Shown here: in pieces, positions 35,313 to 45,009 of the stretch | Position numbering within the stretch: the first letter of the stretch is position 1 | How the letters are laid out: every line of letters starts with the position of its first letter | Assembly: GCA_007922225.1 (NCBI GenBank) | Contig: ML679959.1 | Location: 20,717,230-20,781,229, forward strand | Length of the DNA: 64,000 bases | Reading direction: 5' to 3' | Source: Emydura subglobosa | Taxonomy: Eukaryota > Chordata > Testudines > Chelidae | Made by a program: the position numbers and the translations under genes | The notes under the pieces: generated by a model | Database searches by the model: none | What the model saw: the letters and a program-made list of their open reading frames with translations, nothing else | What the model was told of the DNA's origin: nothing

Positions 35313-35395
35313 GGGTCAGATTTTCAGCTCATGTAACATTAGCATAGCCCCACTGAGGTCAACGGAACTACATCAACCAGCTGAGAATCTGATCC
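35313..35395. mobile_element. Miniature inverted-repeat element, 83 bp
   Basis: The left end is 'gggtcagattttcagctcat'. The right end, reverse-complemented, is 'ggatcagattctcagctggt'. Between them is 'catagccccactgaggtcaa'. Same family as 19312-19407 and 39921-40008. Confidence 0.65.
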
Positions 35396-35774
35396 ATTGA
35401 ATTTCAGTTACCGGACTCTGAAGATGGCACCTTCCATTCCAATCCAACATTTTACAGGATGTGCTTGAAAAACCTTGTTTTTTCAGAATCTCCCCCCCCC
35501 CTTTTTTTTTAAATGAACTAGGCCAAATTCAGAAGGCTGTATACAGTGGCAAATGTGATACATTTGTAGGTGGAGCATAGCAGTGCACAACCATCTTTCC
35601 TCCTTCCCCCCCCCCCTCCAATTCAACTTCAGTGCAAACCCTAACCCACTGATGTTCTGAGGAGCGTGACTACAGAGCGCAGAGCTCTTCTGAGTCTGGG
35701 TGGGCAGCACAATGCATGTGCAACTCTGTGATAACACAAATATCATCACGTAACAGCAGGAGCTGGTTGGGAAA
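35396..35774. other. Unannotated stretch with C/T homopolymers
   Basis: A run of about ten C followed by nine T lies at 35492-35511, and a second C run is at 35606-35617. No gene is seen. Confidence 0.5.
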
Positions 35775-36005
35775 AGGTTTTAGTTCCTGTGAAAAATGTC
35801 AATGAAGAAGAAAAAAAATCATTTTCATTGAAATTTTTCCTCAAAACTTCCAGTTTTAGCAACTGAATTTGTTACTGACATTTTGATGAAACCCCAATTT
35901 CCCTCTCAAAAATGGATGTTTTCCAACAACATTTGTTTTGACAAAGCCATTTTTCATCAAAATAACCCACAAAACATTTTGAATGAAAAATTTTGACCAG
36001 TATTA
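35775..36005 (-). repeat. 'ggtcaaaattttc' repeat family copy
   Basis: A and T homopolymer-rich sequence with 'gtgaaaaatgtcaatgaaga', 'cattttgatgaaaccccaat' and 'gccatttttcatcaaaataa', ending 'ttgaatgaaaaattttgacc'. Reverse-complemented, it begins 'ggtcaaaatttttcattcaa', like the plus-strand fragment at 1490. Similar texture occurs at 40225-40330 and 59690-60065. It appears non-coding, and I do not know the family name. Confidence 0.45.
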
Positions 36006-36748
36006 GTATTTTAACTAGTGATAATACTAATACTGAATTCACAAAGGTTTGATGTTGTGTTCCAGCCACTAAACCCAACCACCACGGGTGGATTCAGATT
36101 CCTATCCTGTCTGACCCGTGAGACTGGGCCATATCCTACCACCAGGTTATGAAGGGTTCAGAGAAACCTTTGCTGGGAGACCTGTACAGAATGCAAGCTT
36201 TCTTTTCCACTGTGCCTTGCTTCTGTGGCCTTTCCAGGAAGGAAAGATAACTTCAGTCTCTGTGGCCTACTCCATTCTCCACTTCTCTGATGGAGCTGCC
36301 AGTCAACAAACAATTTAGCAAGGAATGTGATTAACGGGATGAGGACACAGGACAAGCTCAAGCATATCTAGAGCTTTCTGTAGTCTCCAACTCTTATAAA
36401 ATTGCTTACATCTCTCCCCTACCTTTACTTATTATCAATTCTATATGCTGTTCCACTTCATTAGAAAGAGAGAGGGGATTCTGGGACAAACAAGCGCTAG
36501 GGAAGGGAAAGATGAATGGAGGGAGCAGACATGGGAAGAATTGGGGTTAGACTGAAAAAGAGGGGGTTTAAAGGGATGCTTACAACAGGAGGCCTAGAGG
36601 AAAAGGGGTCCAGAGCACAGGCAGGGTCAGGATGAAGAGAAGCTGAAAGGAAACAGGTTGCACACCTGTCAGAGCTTCTCCTACCTGGACCAAGACTCCA
36701 AGCTCATTTCCACTGAACAGCCATCAGACAGCAGGTTCTTTTTGGTCA
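36006..36748. other. Unannotated stretch
   Basis: No gene or repeat is recognised. It is purine-rich from 36465 to 36660. Confidence 0.4.
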
Positions 36749-36756
36749 CGATTGAT

Positions 36757-37036
36757 CAGGGGTTCTCAAACTTCTTTTTCTGGGACCCCTTTTGAAAATA
36801 TTTCAAGCTCTGACAACCCCTCCCCATGCCACTCCACCCATACTTCTGTGCTGCTGCTGGGGGTGGCGCTGCCTTCACAGCACCTGGTGAACAGCCGCTA
36901 CTCTCTGGACACCCGTCTCTGCAGGGTTCTGCCTGTCAGCCATGCACGGCATGTGCGGGGGCTGACAGCTTGTGACCCTCCCATAATAACCTCGCAACCA
37001 CTTGAGGGGTCCTGACCGTCAGTTTGAGAACCCCTG
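36757..37036. mobile_element. Non-autonomous hAT element, 280 bp
   Basis: It has perfect 16-bp terminal inverted repeats, 'caggggttctcaaact' on the left and its reverse complement 'agtttgagaacccctg' on the right. CAGNGGTTNTCAAA ends are characteristic of hAT (Charlie-like) elements. The 8 bases on each side, 'cgattgat' (36749-36756) and 'ctatttat' (37037-37044), match at 6 of 8 positions, as expected for a decayed 8-bp hAT target duplication. There is no transposase frame. The 87-codon frame at 36752-37015 lies inside the repeat and is not a gene. Confidence 0.85.
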
Positions 37037-37044
37037 CTATTTAT

Positions 37045-38095
37045 AAAGGTAGGTTCAGAAGCTGAACTTAGAGGTGAAAGACTCTATGGTTTCATTATCA
37101 GCTCTTCTCCAATCCACCAAATCCCTCTCTCTAGCTTTCCTTAAACTTTTACTGGCACTGAAAGAATAGCAGATCAAACAAATCTGCCTCTCTTCCAACT
37201 CAATCTCTTAATAAAGGCCTGAATAAGCCAATGCTAAATAAAGCATGTGCATAGTTATGACACCTCGCTCCTTCACAGCACAAGGAAAGCAGTACCACAG
37301 AAGGCTGTATGAAGTTGATACACGCAGAAAGCAGAGCAGGAAGGGGTTGTTTTTGTCCTGAACCTTATTTCTCATAGCAAATACAAACCAAAATGTGCTT
37401 CCTGGAGCACTGTCTGGGGCTTTTCTGAGTTCCAGCATCGTCACAGTAGCCCTGTCTTGTTGCACCTGATGGATAATGCAATAACAAAGATTTTGGCCTG
37501 AAACAAATTAAATGTTAATCTTTCACGCATGTAAGAGACAGGCTTTTGTTTTTGATAAACTGCCCATGCAGTGAGCATTGTTAGCAAGCAAGAACATTAG
37601 TGGCCCCAGTTGTCTCACTTATAATTAGGGTGGCACATTTCAGTTAAGTATTCAGCAGGACTGTAGATTGTGTTGTGGCTCATTTTAACAGCAGGATTTT
37701 AATTCCCTAGCATGGAATTTCCCTAGCATGAAAAGAAGAATGCACTACACAATTCACAGAGGGTGAGAAGTGCAAACAAGGATAACATTTAATTTCAGCA
37801 GGGAACTTAAGAATGTCAAAGCCTCAGCTATCCAACTGGCAGAACCATGACTCAGTGTTTGTTATGACACTAGAATATACTGACCTGACCCAAGCAAAAA
37901 AACACTCCCTGCCGCCCCACTTCTGCCAAAGCTAGAGTATTACAAATGTTAAAACTGGCTCCACTGTAGATCCATAATCCCCAGCAATTTGTTTGGATAA
38001 CTAAAAACCTGGTAATAGGAGTTTGGTTTGATTTGGGTTTTTTTTTAAGTTTTCATTTGTTGAAGGTATGGCTCTGGCACAGCAAACATAAAAGG
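37045..38095. other. Unannotated stretch
   Basis: No gene or repeat is recognised. There is a small direct repeat of 'ttccctagcatg' at 37703-37731. An 85-codon minus-strand frame at 37208-37465 has no motif. Confidence 0.4.
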
Positions 38096-38312
38096 GGAAG
38101 GATGATCTAGTGGTTAGGGCACTAGCCTAGTACTTGGGAAAGCTCAGTTCAATTCCCTGCTCCACCACAGACCTGAACAAGTCATTTAGCCGTCCTGAGC
38201 AGTAAAAGGAGGGTAATTCTACTTCCACCACCCCACAGAGGTGTTCATCCTCACAACACGAACAGATTGTGACTTGTTCAGATAGTAAGGTGATGGGGAG
38301 CATGTAAGTACC
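38096..38312 (+). mobile_element. SINE, near full length
   Basis: The head 'gatctagtggttagggcact' (A-box region) and 'gctcagttcaattccctgct' (B box 'agttcaattcc') is followed by a core with 'gaacaagtcatttagccgtc', then 'ccccacagaggtgttcatcc' and 'tggggagcatgtaagtaccc'. The 'ctgtaaaatggg' segment is altered to 'cagtaaaaggagggtaa'. It is the same group as 55515-55745. Confidence 0.75.
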
Positions 38313-39006
38313 CAGATCAACAGAATGCCTTCATTTTCAGAGACGACTCAATGGTGCCAATTACACTAAGATAGCAAAGAGTTATGATTTTCTTTGTACC
38401 TCTCATTACCTTAACTTCAAAGGGTGTTTCTTGTGAGGGGATAAAATCTCACATGCAGCCCTTCGGGATATCTTCCTTCATGATCTGGGATGCAATTAGC
38501 TACAGATGCTAAAGTCATCCCAAGTCATACCACTAGATCAAGCTCCCATTACTTCATGGCAAATATGTAAAGAGTAGATAAACAATTATTTCATGTTCAG
38601 TTGGGTCCTGCAAAATAAAACTATTCTGACCACTGTATTACTTTACCTTTCAACTAAAGGCTTTTGTGATAACACCAATGAGTTAGCCAGGCTGCTTGAA
38701 TCCCACACCCCCATCTCATGGGACACATGTAGCTTTTATCTTCTTTAAACTGCCAACTTAATTCATCTGAAACTGGCAGACGCTGGAACTTCTGCATGTT
38801 GGCATTTCTCTTTCCCATGCAAATTCTGGGACATGGCATCTATCTTTTGGAAAAATAGAATACAATAGCCTAGGCAAACTTCAGTGTACTTAAAATTAAA
38901 TTTCTCCTTTTGCCCAGTCATGTTTCAGTCACAAACTGATATATCCTCAGGCCTGATTTGTTTTTCCACTCTCCTGTATCTCACCCAGGTGCCGCCTGTG
39001 CTTCTT
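38313..39006. other. Unannotated stretch
   Basis: No gene or repeat is recognised. Confidence 0.4.
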
Positions 39007-39071
39007 GGGTGAAATCCTGGAAGTCAATGGAAATTTTGTCATTGACTTTAAGAGAGCCAGAATGTTACCCC
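39007..39071. mobile_element. Miniature palindromic element, 65 bp
   Basis: 'gggtgaaatcctggaagtca' and the reverse complement of the right end, 'ggggtaacattctggctctc', form inverted ends around the inner palindrome 'agtcaatgg' / 'cattgactt'. A second copy of the same layout is at 40711-40775. Confidence 0.6.
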
Positions 39072-39920
39072 TTGCCTGGATCAGCACTGAATTTACAGCA
39101 TTGAAATAGGCTTTGAAATAGCCCTCCCAACTGCAGAATCCTATCCAAAATCTTCAGTGTTTTCCCCTACCTCATCAGTAAAATGGGAATTTTTTGCTTT
39201 TATTAACAGCGTGTGCGATGCCTGTGGAAGGGGTATTTCTTGTAAAGGAAGCCAGCTCTCTCTCGTCAGTAAATTCACGCTCAACGTCTTTCCCTATTAA
39301 AGCAAACTCTCTCTTTGAAACTTCTGTCTCTTCTATATATCATGTTTTTGGAAGAAAGTTTTGCTATTTAAACAGTTGCCAGAGTGTTGCAGACTGAAAT
39401 GATTGCAATTTACAGTACTTCCTAAATCATGGCTTGGCTTAAAATGCAAGGGACAGACAAGGCTTTAAACTGACATCCTGTCTTTTATGGACAGTAAAAG
39501 GTTGGCTCTCATGACATTCTTGCAAAAAGTATCCCCAGTGCCCTGCCAAATCGTTCCGACAGTGCAAAGTACTTTACAGGGACAGACATAATGATGACAA
39601 CCTGCAGTTTTGTACAATACACTGAGTAACTGGTACAGCTGAATTAAGGGAGTTCACTCAGGATCAAGATTATGGTTTGTAAAACACGTGGAGGATTTGC
39701 AGAATGTTTGTAGCTTTTCAGTAGCTCCAGCATGGCAAACAGAGAAGGAAAAGGGTAAGGTAGAAGGGATTAGGCTCTTTCAAAGAAGTAATAAACTCAA
39801 CACTAGGATCACATAACTGGATGTGACCTCGGGTGCAGGAAACAGTACAGTCCACTTCACTAGAACTGTTCCCTTAAGACATTTCTTTTGAACACCAGTT
39901 AACACACAGCTGGCACCACA
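39072..39920. other. Unannotated stretch
   Basis: Apart from 'ctcatcagtaaaatgggaat' at about 39172-39191, which may be a scrap of SINE core, nothing is recognised. Confidence 0.4.
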
Positions 39921-40008
39921 GATCCAGCTCCTCAGCTGGTGCATAGAGCTGTAGCTCTATTGAAGTAAAGATGGTTAGGCAGATTTACACTAGGTGAGGA
40001 CCTGACCC
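39921..40008. mobile_element. Miniature inverted-repeat element, 88 bp
   Basis: The left end is 'gatccagctcctcagctggt'. The right end, reverse-complemented, is 'gggtcaggtcctcacctagt'. The centre has 'gtagctctattgaagtaaag' and 'cagatttacac'. Same family as 19312-19407. Confidence 0.6.
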
Positions 40009-40224
40009 ATGGTGCTGCTTTGACAGCTGGGGCCTGGGCCTAAACTCCCCAATCTCTCCTCACCAACTTAACCCAAGGAGGTAAAGGTAAAGGTAAACTC
40101 ACTGCCAGTCCATGTCCTCCCAAATACCAATGGAGCCAGGAATGATAGTCTGATTCTTCCTTCATTGTTTGAACCCCCTCTAGTTACAGGTAGGGGCAAT
40201 TAGCAATTACTAAAGATCTTTTTT

Positions 40225-40330
40225 TTTATTATTTTAAAATGTTAATGACATTTTTCCCCATCAAAAACTCTGAAAAAATGTTTCTTGGGGGGAAAAAAAA
40301 AATCCGATTTTTTTCCTTCATGAAAACATT
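40225..40330. repeat. A/T-run-rich repeat, possibly of the 'ggtcaaaattttc' family
   Basis: 'atgacatttttccccatcaa' then 'aaactctgaaaaaatgtttc', 'ttcatgaaaacatttgcact'. It resembles 35775-36005 in texture. Weak call. Confidence 0.3.
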
Positions 40331-40370
40331 TGCACTAGTTTCCCTGCACCACAACTGCATCTCTGGCCAG

Positions 40371-40617
40371 GTCTATACTAAAGAGTTCAGTCCACCCAGC
40401 TACTTTGCCCAGGGATGTGAAAAATTCACAACCCTGAGTGACATGGTTAAGCTGATCTAACCCCTGGTGCAGACAGTGCTAGGGCAAATTGAATAATTTG
40501 TCCATTGACCTAGCTACTGCCTCTTGGGGATGTGAATTAACTACTGCGAAGGGCGTGTCGACACTGAAGCACTACAGCAGTAGTGATTCAGCATTTCTAG
40601 AGAAGACATAGCCTAAG
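40371..40617. mobile_element. Non-autonomous DNA element, about 247 bp
   Basis: The left end is 'ggccaggtctatactaaaga' and the right end is 'tctagagaagacatagcc', which is 'ggctatgtcttctctaga' when reversed. The interior 'ggatgtgaaaaattcacaac' is a local palindrome, followed by 'aagctgatctaacccctggt' and 'tccattgacctagctactgc'. These words match a high-copy turtle element that I remember, with 'ggtctacact' ends and no coding capacity. Superfamily not assigned. Confidence 0.6.
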
Positions 40618-40710
40618 TTGACAGCATAATAGGTATGCCATGGGATACCTGATGAAATTACCACCCATTCTCCTGCTTCTTACTCAATTGCCTGTACATC
40701 TGGTGTGACA

Positions 40711-40775
40711 GCCTTGCCCAGTTGAAGTCAATGGGAATTTTGCTATTGACTTCAGTGGGGCCAGAATTTCCCCCC
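40711..40775. mobile_element. Miniature palindromic element, 65 bp
   Basis: An inner palindrome, 'gaagtcaatgggaattttgc' facing 'tattgacttcagtgg', is followed by 'ggccagaatttcccccc'. It has the same length and layout as 39007-39071, 1.7 kb upstream. Confidence 0.65.
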
Positions 40776-41924
40776 TTGTTTGTTCACCATTCACCTCAAT
40801 TAAAGTGCTGCCAGCTTTCGCAATAGTATGTTGAGTCTTCTGTCAATTGATGCTTTTCTTAAAGCCCTGGCTCCTGGAGTCATGTGATTACATGGGACTC
40901 TTGGCTTTGATTAAAATAAAAAAAGTTTATTCTCCTTCCCCCCCACCCTCTGCAGTTGCAGATGAAAGCTTGAAAATGTGATCTTCCTAGAAGGAATTAA
41001 AAAGAACCCAAAATTTATCTTTTAAATTCATTATTTTTAAGCCAGCCTCATAATTTTTTAATTTGGCAATATTACACATTACAACTCTCAAACCTGTGAT
41101 GTACCAGTTAGTATAGTCTGTAGCTTTTTTCTACACCAGCTAAGAATTTTAGACTGCCACCTTCCATGCATATTTTTTTATTTCCATCAGCAGCTGTTAG
41201 TATACATAGCTGCCTGGAGATGAGATAACCTTTCTTAGCAGGCAAGAAAGGAAACCATAAACTGCTCCTCCAGGTCCTTCATTTTTACAGTGTTTAAGGG
41301 TTTGAGTAAACCTTTCACTACCAGGTTCTGAAATGAAAGTTTATCCATCGCAATCTTTATATTTTTACCCATTGCGTGAGCTTCTTCACTCTGTTTTAGA
41401 CGGTTTTCAACTCGACAGACTCTGGGCACTCTCTATGATAAAGCAATCTGCCAGTAAGCATGAGGCCATGGGATGGAGCCACTGAATTTGTTAGGCCTGT
41501 AGGGTAACTTCCATGTTATCAGGCCACATCCCTGAGGTCTAGGATAGAGACCTGAAGGGAGACAGAAGAAGCAGGATGTACGTTGAAGTGCTGGCTTCTT
41601 CAATTCTCCTGCCCCACACTACTATAGAAACACAAAACAAGCCACTCTTACCTTGGGGAAGCATCCTTCTAATGAGGCAAAACACCATCTGCAACTGGGA
41701 CCATAGGAGAAGCTGGCAAAACCTGCTTGATGTTACCCTGGGAGACACCATTCTGAATTATGGGAGTGGTCTTGGGGGAGAGCAACTGATTTATAATTGC
41801 ATATACATGATGGCAGGAATGCAGTATTGCAGTGGCCCATTGCATACAAAAACAGTAAATACCAACTTGTGTTCATTCAGTTCCTTTCCTGCTCTTCTTT
41901 TCTGCTCCTTCTTGTTGTTGTGAT
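40776..41924. other. Unannotated stretch
   Basis: No gene or repeat is recognised. Frames at 41539-41923 overlap on both strands without motif. Confidence 0.4.
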
Positions 41925-42159
41925 TCATAATACGGTAACACCAACTGAGATCAGGGCCTCTTTGAGCCAGGCACTGTACATACATAGTAGAAGAGACTGT
42001 CCCTGCCACAAGGAGAGTACAATCTAAATGGACAATACAAACAAAGGGTACAAGGGGAAACAAGCACAGAGACTTTCCCAAGGTTATAGAGTAGGTCAGT
42101 GTCAGAGGCAGGAATGTAGAGCTTCCTAGGTCTCCTGACTCCTAGCTAAGTGTCTGATC
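41925..42159 (-). mobile_element. SINE, minus strand, main part
   Basis: Read on the plus strand: the tail complement 'gatcagggcctctttgagcc' then 'aggcactgtacatacatagt', 'agagactgtccctgccacaa', the core complement 'gactttcccaaggttataga' then 'gtaggtcagtgtcagaggca', and the head complement 'ctaggtctcctgactcctag'. The SINE is interrupted within its head at 42168 by a hAT element and resumes at 42375. Confidence 0.8.
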
Positions 42160-42374
42160 CACTAGACCAGTGGTTTTCAAAATGGGCTATGAGCTTCCAT
42201 CAGGGAGCATGTGAGAAAAATCCTGCAATGGCAGACCACACATTTTATTTAGTAAGGCTTGGCAATCTAATCATAGGTAGAGTATGACTCTCTCTCAGCT
42301 GGGGGTACACGGTAGACTACATTATTTGGAAAGGGTTACGCTGCCTAAAAAGTTTGAAAACCACTGCACTAGAC
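42160..42374. repeat. 8-bp target-site duplication around the hAT insertion
   Basis: 'cactagac' occurs immediately left (42160-42167) and immediately right (42367-42374) of the hAT element, with no mismatch. The left copy belongs to the SINE head complement ('ccactagac'). Confidence 0.92.
42168..42366. mobile_element. Non-autonomous hAT element, 199 bp, inside a SINE
   Basis: It has perfect 14-bp terminal inverted repeats, 'cagtggttttcaaa' on the left and 'tttgaaaaccactg' on the right. It also has an exact 8-bp duplication 'cactagac' on both sides, which is the hAT target-site length. The interior is non-coding and does not match the 36.76-kb element apart from the ends. The insertion splits the tRNA-like head of the SINE at 41925, so the SINE is older than this hAT copy. 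Confidence 0.93.
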
Positions 42375-42393
42375 AATGCTGCCTTCTCTTCAT
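42375..42393 (-). mobile_element. SINE, minus strand, remainder of the head
   Basis: 'aatgctgccttctct' after the hAT element continues the SINE head complement that stops at 42167. Joining the two halves across a single copy of the duplication gives the usual head complement ending 'ccactagac' + 'aatgctgcc', as also seen at 58218-58230 ('ctggacaatgctgcctc'). Confidence 0.75.
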
Positions 42394-43726
42394 TGGTGAT
42401 GGTAGCCTCTCCCTTCACTCTAGCCAGAGGAGGTTAAGGGAACATATATGGTTTAATGGGGTTTTAAAAAAAGGCATGGAGGGGAAGGGAGATGAGAAAA
42501 AGGTAAAAGGGCCTGACTGAAAAGAGACAAAGATTAGAGAAGCCCTAAGTAAGACAGTTCAGTACAACAGAAGCAGCCTCCATTTTAGCTGGTGGAACCT
42601 AGCCTTTTAAAAGGCCATCAGATAGAAAATGACAATATGCTGATGTGTCTTTGCTTTTCCTCCTTACACTGACCCTAAACCACCCTAAACCCATGCCTGA
42701 GTAGCACATAAACTGACACACTCCTATTTTCACCAGATTCAAGGCAGGCTGAAAGATTTAGAGGTCCCTTTCTTAAAGGAATCCAGGCGGCGTCTGGGAA
42801 AGGCCCACTCTACATTGATTTTCACCTGCAATGCCGGAGCAGCCACTTGTGGTTATCCAAGACCCAAGCGAGGCACACTGCTTCAGAGTTCAGTCTACCC
42901 TGAGACCAGGCGATACTGAAGTGTAACTACATCTGTGTAACAGCATTTGATTGAAATTCTATTCTTGCCTCCGGACTTCCCTGCATTACCCTTCACATAA
43001 AGGGGAACCAATCACTTTCAAGTCAGTTATAAATTAGTTGGTCAAGCCACTTTGTGCAGAAATTGACAATTCACAGCACTTTCCCCCCCCCCCTTAACAT
43101 TTTGAAACAATGAGGTTGGAAGCGTTGTATGCGTGCCTCCTGCAGAATGAATTGTGGTCCCTAATATACCAAGAGCCACAGAGCAGAAACCTAACTCAAT
43201 AAACAGCTGATCTCTAAGGACTAATTCTGTTTGCAATTTTCCCAACTTTCTACAGCTTAAAAAAAACCACAGTGGTGCAAATAACTGTCGTCTGATTGCA
43301 GAGTCCGTTTTCTACCCCCCACTTAATGTAACTTAAGTAACATCAAGCAAAAGAAACCTCCACCTCCACCCCCACCCCCACCCCTCTGGACTTACTTCTT
43401 GCCTCTAATCACATGAACATTCATACACATCTCTTATCACCCAGTCACACACTCCAAAAGCTAATCAACATGAATAATAAACTCTAACTCACTCCCATTA
43501 AACCCTCCATCACCTTTTCATTATATTTCTTCATTTAAAATGTATCGCTTAAAGAAACAGCACCCCACTCTCCCTTTCCTTTTAACAACAGTGTTAACAG
43601 AAGACATGTAAAATATTACTGCTGTCATCATTGCCCTTGTATAAGCCAGCCATTATGAATAGCATGACTTCCCCAGAGCAACGAATCTAAATGCAGAGCT
43701 AGGACCAAAAGAAGGAGGCCAGGGGC
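42394..43726. other. Unannotated stretch of about 1.3 kb
   Basis: A run of about twelve C occurs at 43083-43094 and a CCACCCCCACCCC-type patch at 43356-43386. No gene is recognised. Confidence 0.45.
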
Positions 43727-43783
43727 AAATTCCGCTCTTAGTTACGCCGTTGTAAATGATAGCAGAATTTGAGCCCTCGATTT
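43727..43783. repeat. Miniature-element fragment
   Basis: 'ggggcaaattccgctcttag' then 'ttacgccgttgtaaatgata' and 'gcagaatttgagccc'. The outer words are roughly inverted ('gggcaaattc' / 'gaatttgagccc'). It is a short member of the palindromic miniature families. Confidence 0.5.
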
Positions 43784-43879
43784 CAATTACATCAGGGGAA
43801 TTACTGTTACTAATAGTTTTGTGATAGGAATTGGGAACACATTGTACTAAATCACTGTACACACACGGAACAAAAAGAC

Positions 43880-44175
43880 AGTCCCTTCTGCAGAAGAGAA
43901 GAGTGAGGGGGGATTTGATAGCAGCCTTCAAATACCTGAAAGGGGGGGGATCCAAAGAGGATGGAGTTAGTCTGTTCTCAGTGATGGCAGATGACAGAAC
44001 AAGGAGGAATGGTCTCAAGTTGCAGTGGGGGAGGTTTAGGTTGGATATTAGGAAAATGTTTTTTGCTGGGAGGGTGGTGAAGCACTGGAATGGGTTACCT
44101 AGGGAGGCAGTGGAATCTCCATCCTTAAAGGTTTTTAAGGCCCAGCTTGACAAAGCCCTGGCTGGGATGATTTAG
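43880..44175 (+). pseudogene. CR1 ORF2 C-terminal remnant
   Basis: An open frame of 114 codons begins at an ATG at 43831, upstream of the element. From about residue 17 it is CR1 ORF2. The diagnostic stretches are '[17 protein letters not shown]' (residues 23-39), 'RTRRNGLKL' (56-64), '[18 protein letters not shown]' (70-87) followed by [16 protein letters not shown] (88-103). This is the conserved region C-terminal to the reverse transcriptase palm. The endonuclease, the palm with its catalytic aspartates and ORF1 are all missing, so it cannot act by itself. The frame has no internal stop, so the copy is fairly young, or stops have been avoided by chance over this short length. The ATG at 43831 is not the element's own start. 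The long minus-strand frame at 43653-44153 is an antisense shadow. Confidence 0.88.
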
Positions 44176-44256
44176 TTGAGGTTGGTTCTGCTCTGAGCAG
44201 CGGGTTGGACTAGATGACCTCCTGATGTCCCTTCCAACCCTCATCTTCTATGATTC
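43880..44256 (+). mobile_element. CR1 non-LTR retrotransposon, 5'-truncated 3' end
   Basis: The element keeps the C-terminal part of ORF2, the stop and the short 3' untranslated region ('tttagttgaggttggttctg', 'gggttggactagatgacctc', 'cttccaaccctcatcttcta') and ends at the CR1 terminus 'tctatgattc'. 5' truncation and this terminus are hallmarks of CR1. It is the best preserved retroposon copy in the window and lies in opposite orientation to the related copy at 17650-17935. Confidence 0.93.
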
Positions 44257-44339
44257 CCCTAACTTCTCACAATCTATTCGCTTATGTGAGTAAAGTTATG
44301 CATGTGCATGAGCGTATAGAGGATCAAGACCATAATTTA

Positions 44340-44440
44340 CTTAAGCCCCACCATATCCCTGCGTTTTACAAATGGGGGGATTAAGGCAGGTTTTCCTAGT
44401 GGATCAGTGACAGAACCTATTCTAGAACACTGCAATAAGA
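44340..44440 (-). repeat. SINE core fragment, minus strand
   Basis: 'gcgttttacaaatgggggga' then 'ttaaggcaggttttcctagt' and 'ggatcagtgacagaacctat' resembles the reverse of the core ('cattttacagatggggaaac', 'agtggcagagc'). The head and tail are absent. Confidence 0.45.
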
Positions 44441-45009
44441 TCTCTGCCCTGCTCTCACCCCTTGAACACCAGGTAAAAGGGCTGAAGTTGTGTAAAGGGA
44501 TGCCTAGAAGCCCATGTCCTGACTGGGGGAGAATTTCCCCCTTCATAGGGTCTGCAGCGGACAACCAAAAGGCTGCCCTCAGAGGACCCCCATCCTTCCA
44601 GAAGCCAAGGCAAAACTGGGGCAGGAGGTGAGATCACAGCACATAGATTCCAGGAAAAGCTATGGCCCATAGGAAGGCTCTGGGAACCTGACAGACAGGT
44701 AGACAGGTTCCCAGGATAAGTTGTCCCAGTCTAAGTTGTCCAAGGGGCCTCTACAGTCCCTGGAGCAGCCCAGAATCATGAGGACATAAAGGTGGCTTTA
44801 ATCACCACTGCACTCCTTCCCCCTGGGTTGAGAGTTCTTTGCCATCCTTCCTATAGAGACAGCACAGACTCTCAACCCAGGAGTTTTGATTATCTGCTAG
44901 AATGCGCAGCTTGCCTGGAATGCAAACCCGTCCCTCACCTTCTCTGCAGTGAACATAAGCAGAGTGGAACACCTGTGTTCCCACTGCCAGGGGAAGGCTG
45001 ACCTTAGAC
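44441..45009. other. Unannotated stretch, moderately GC-rich
   Basis: No gene is recognised. Overlapping frames on both strands at 44337-45001 are short and share no motif. It includes the stem at 44822-44881. Confidence 0.4.
44822..44881. repeat. Perfect 14-bp inverted repeat with 32-base loop
   Basis: 'cctgggttgagagt' (44822-44835) and its exact reverse complement 'actctcaacccagg' (44868-44881) flank 32 bases. It may be a short foldback or the ends of a tiny element. No target duplication is evident. Confidence 0.8.

Noticed and set aside
36752..37015. 87-codon frame that could look like a gene
   Set aside because: It lies wholly within the hAT element bounded by perfect inverted ends.
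43653..44153. 166-codon minus-strand open frame
   Set aside because: Antisense shadow of the CR1 ORF2 remnant. The same shadow peptide ('[10 protein letters not shown]') appears at 17760-18014, where the CR1 copy lies in the other direction.
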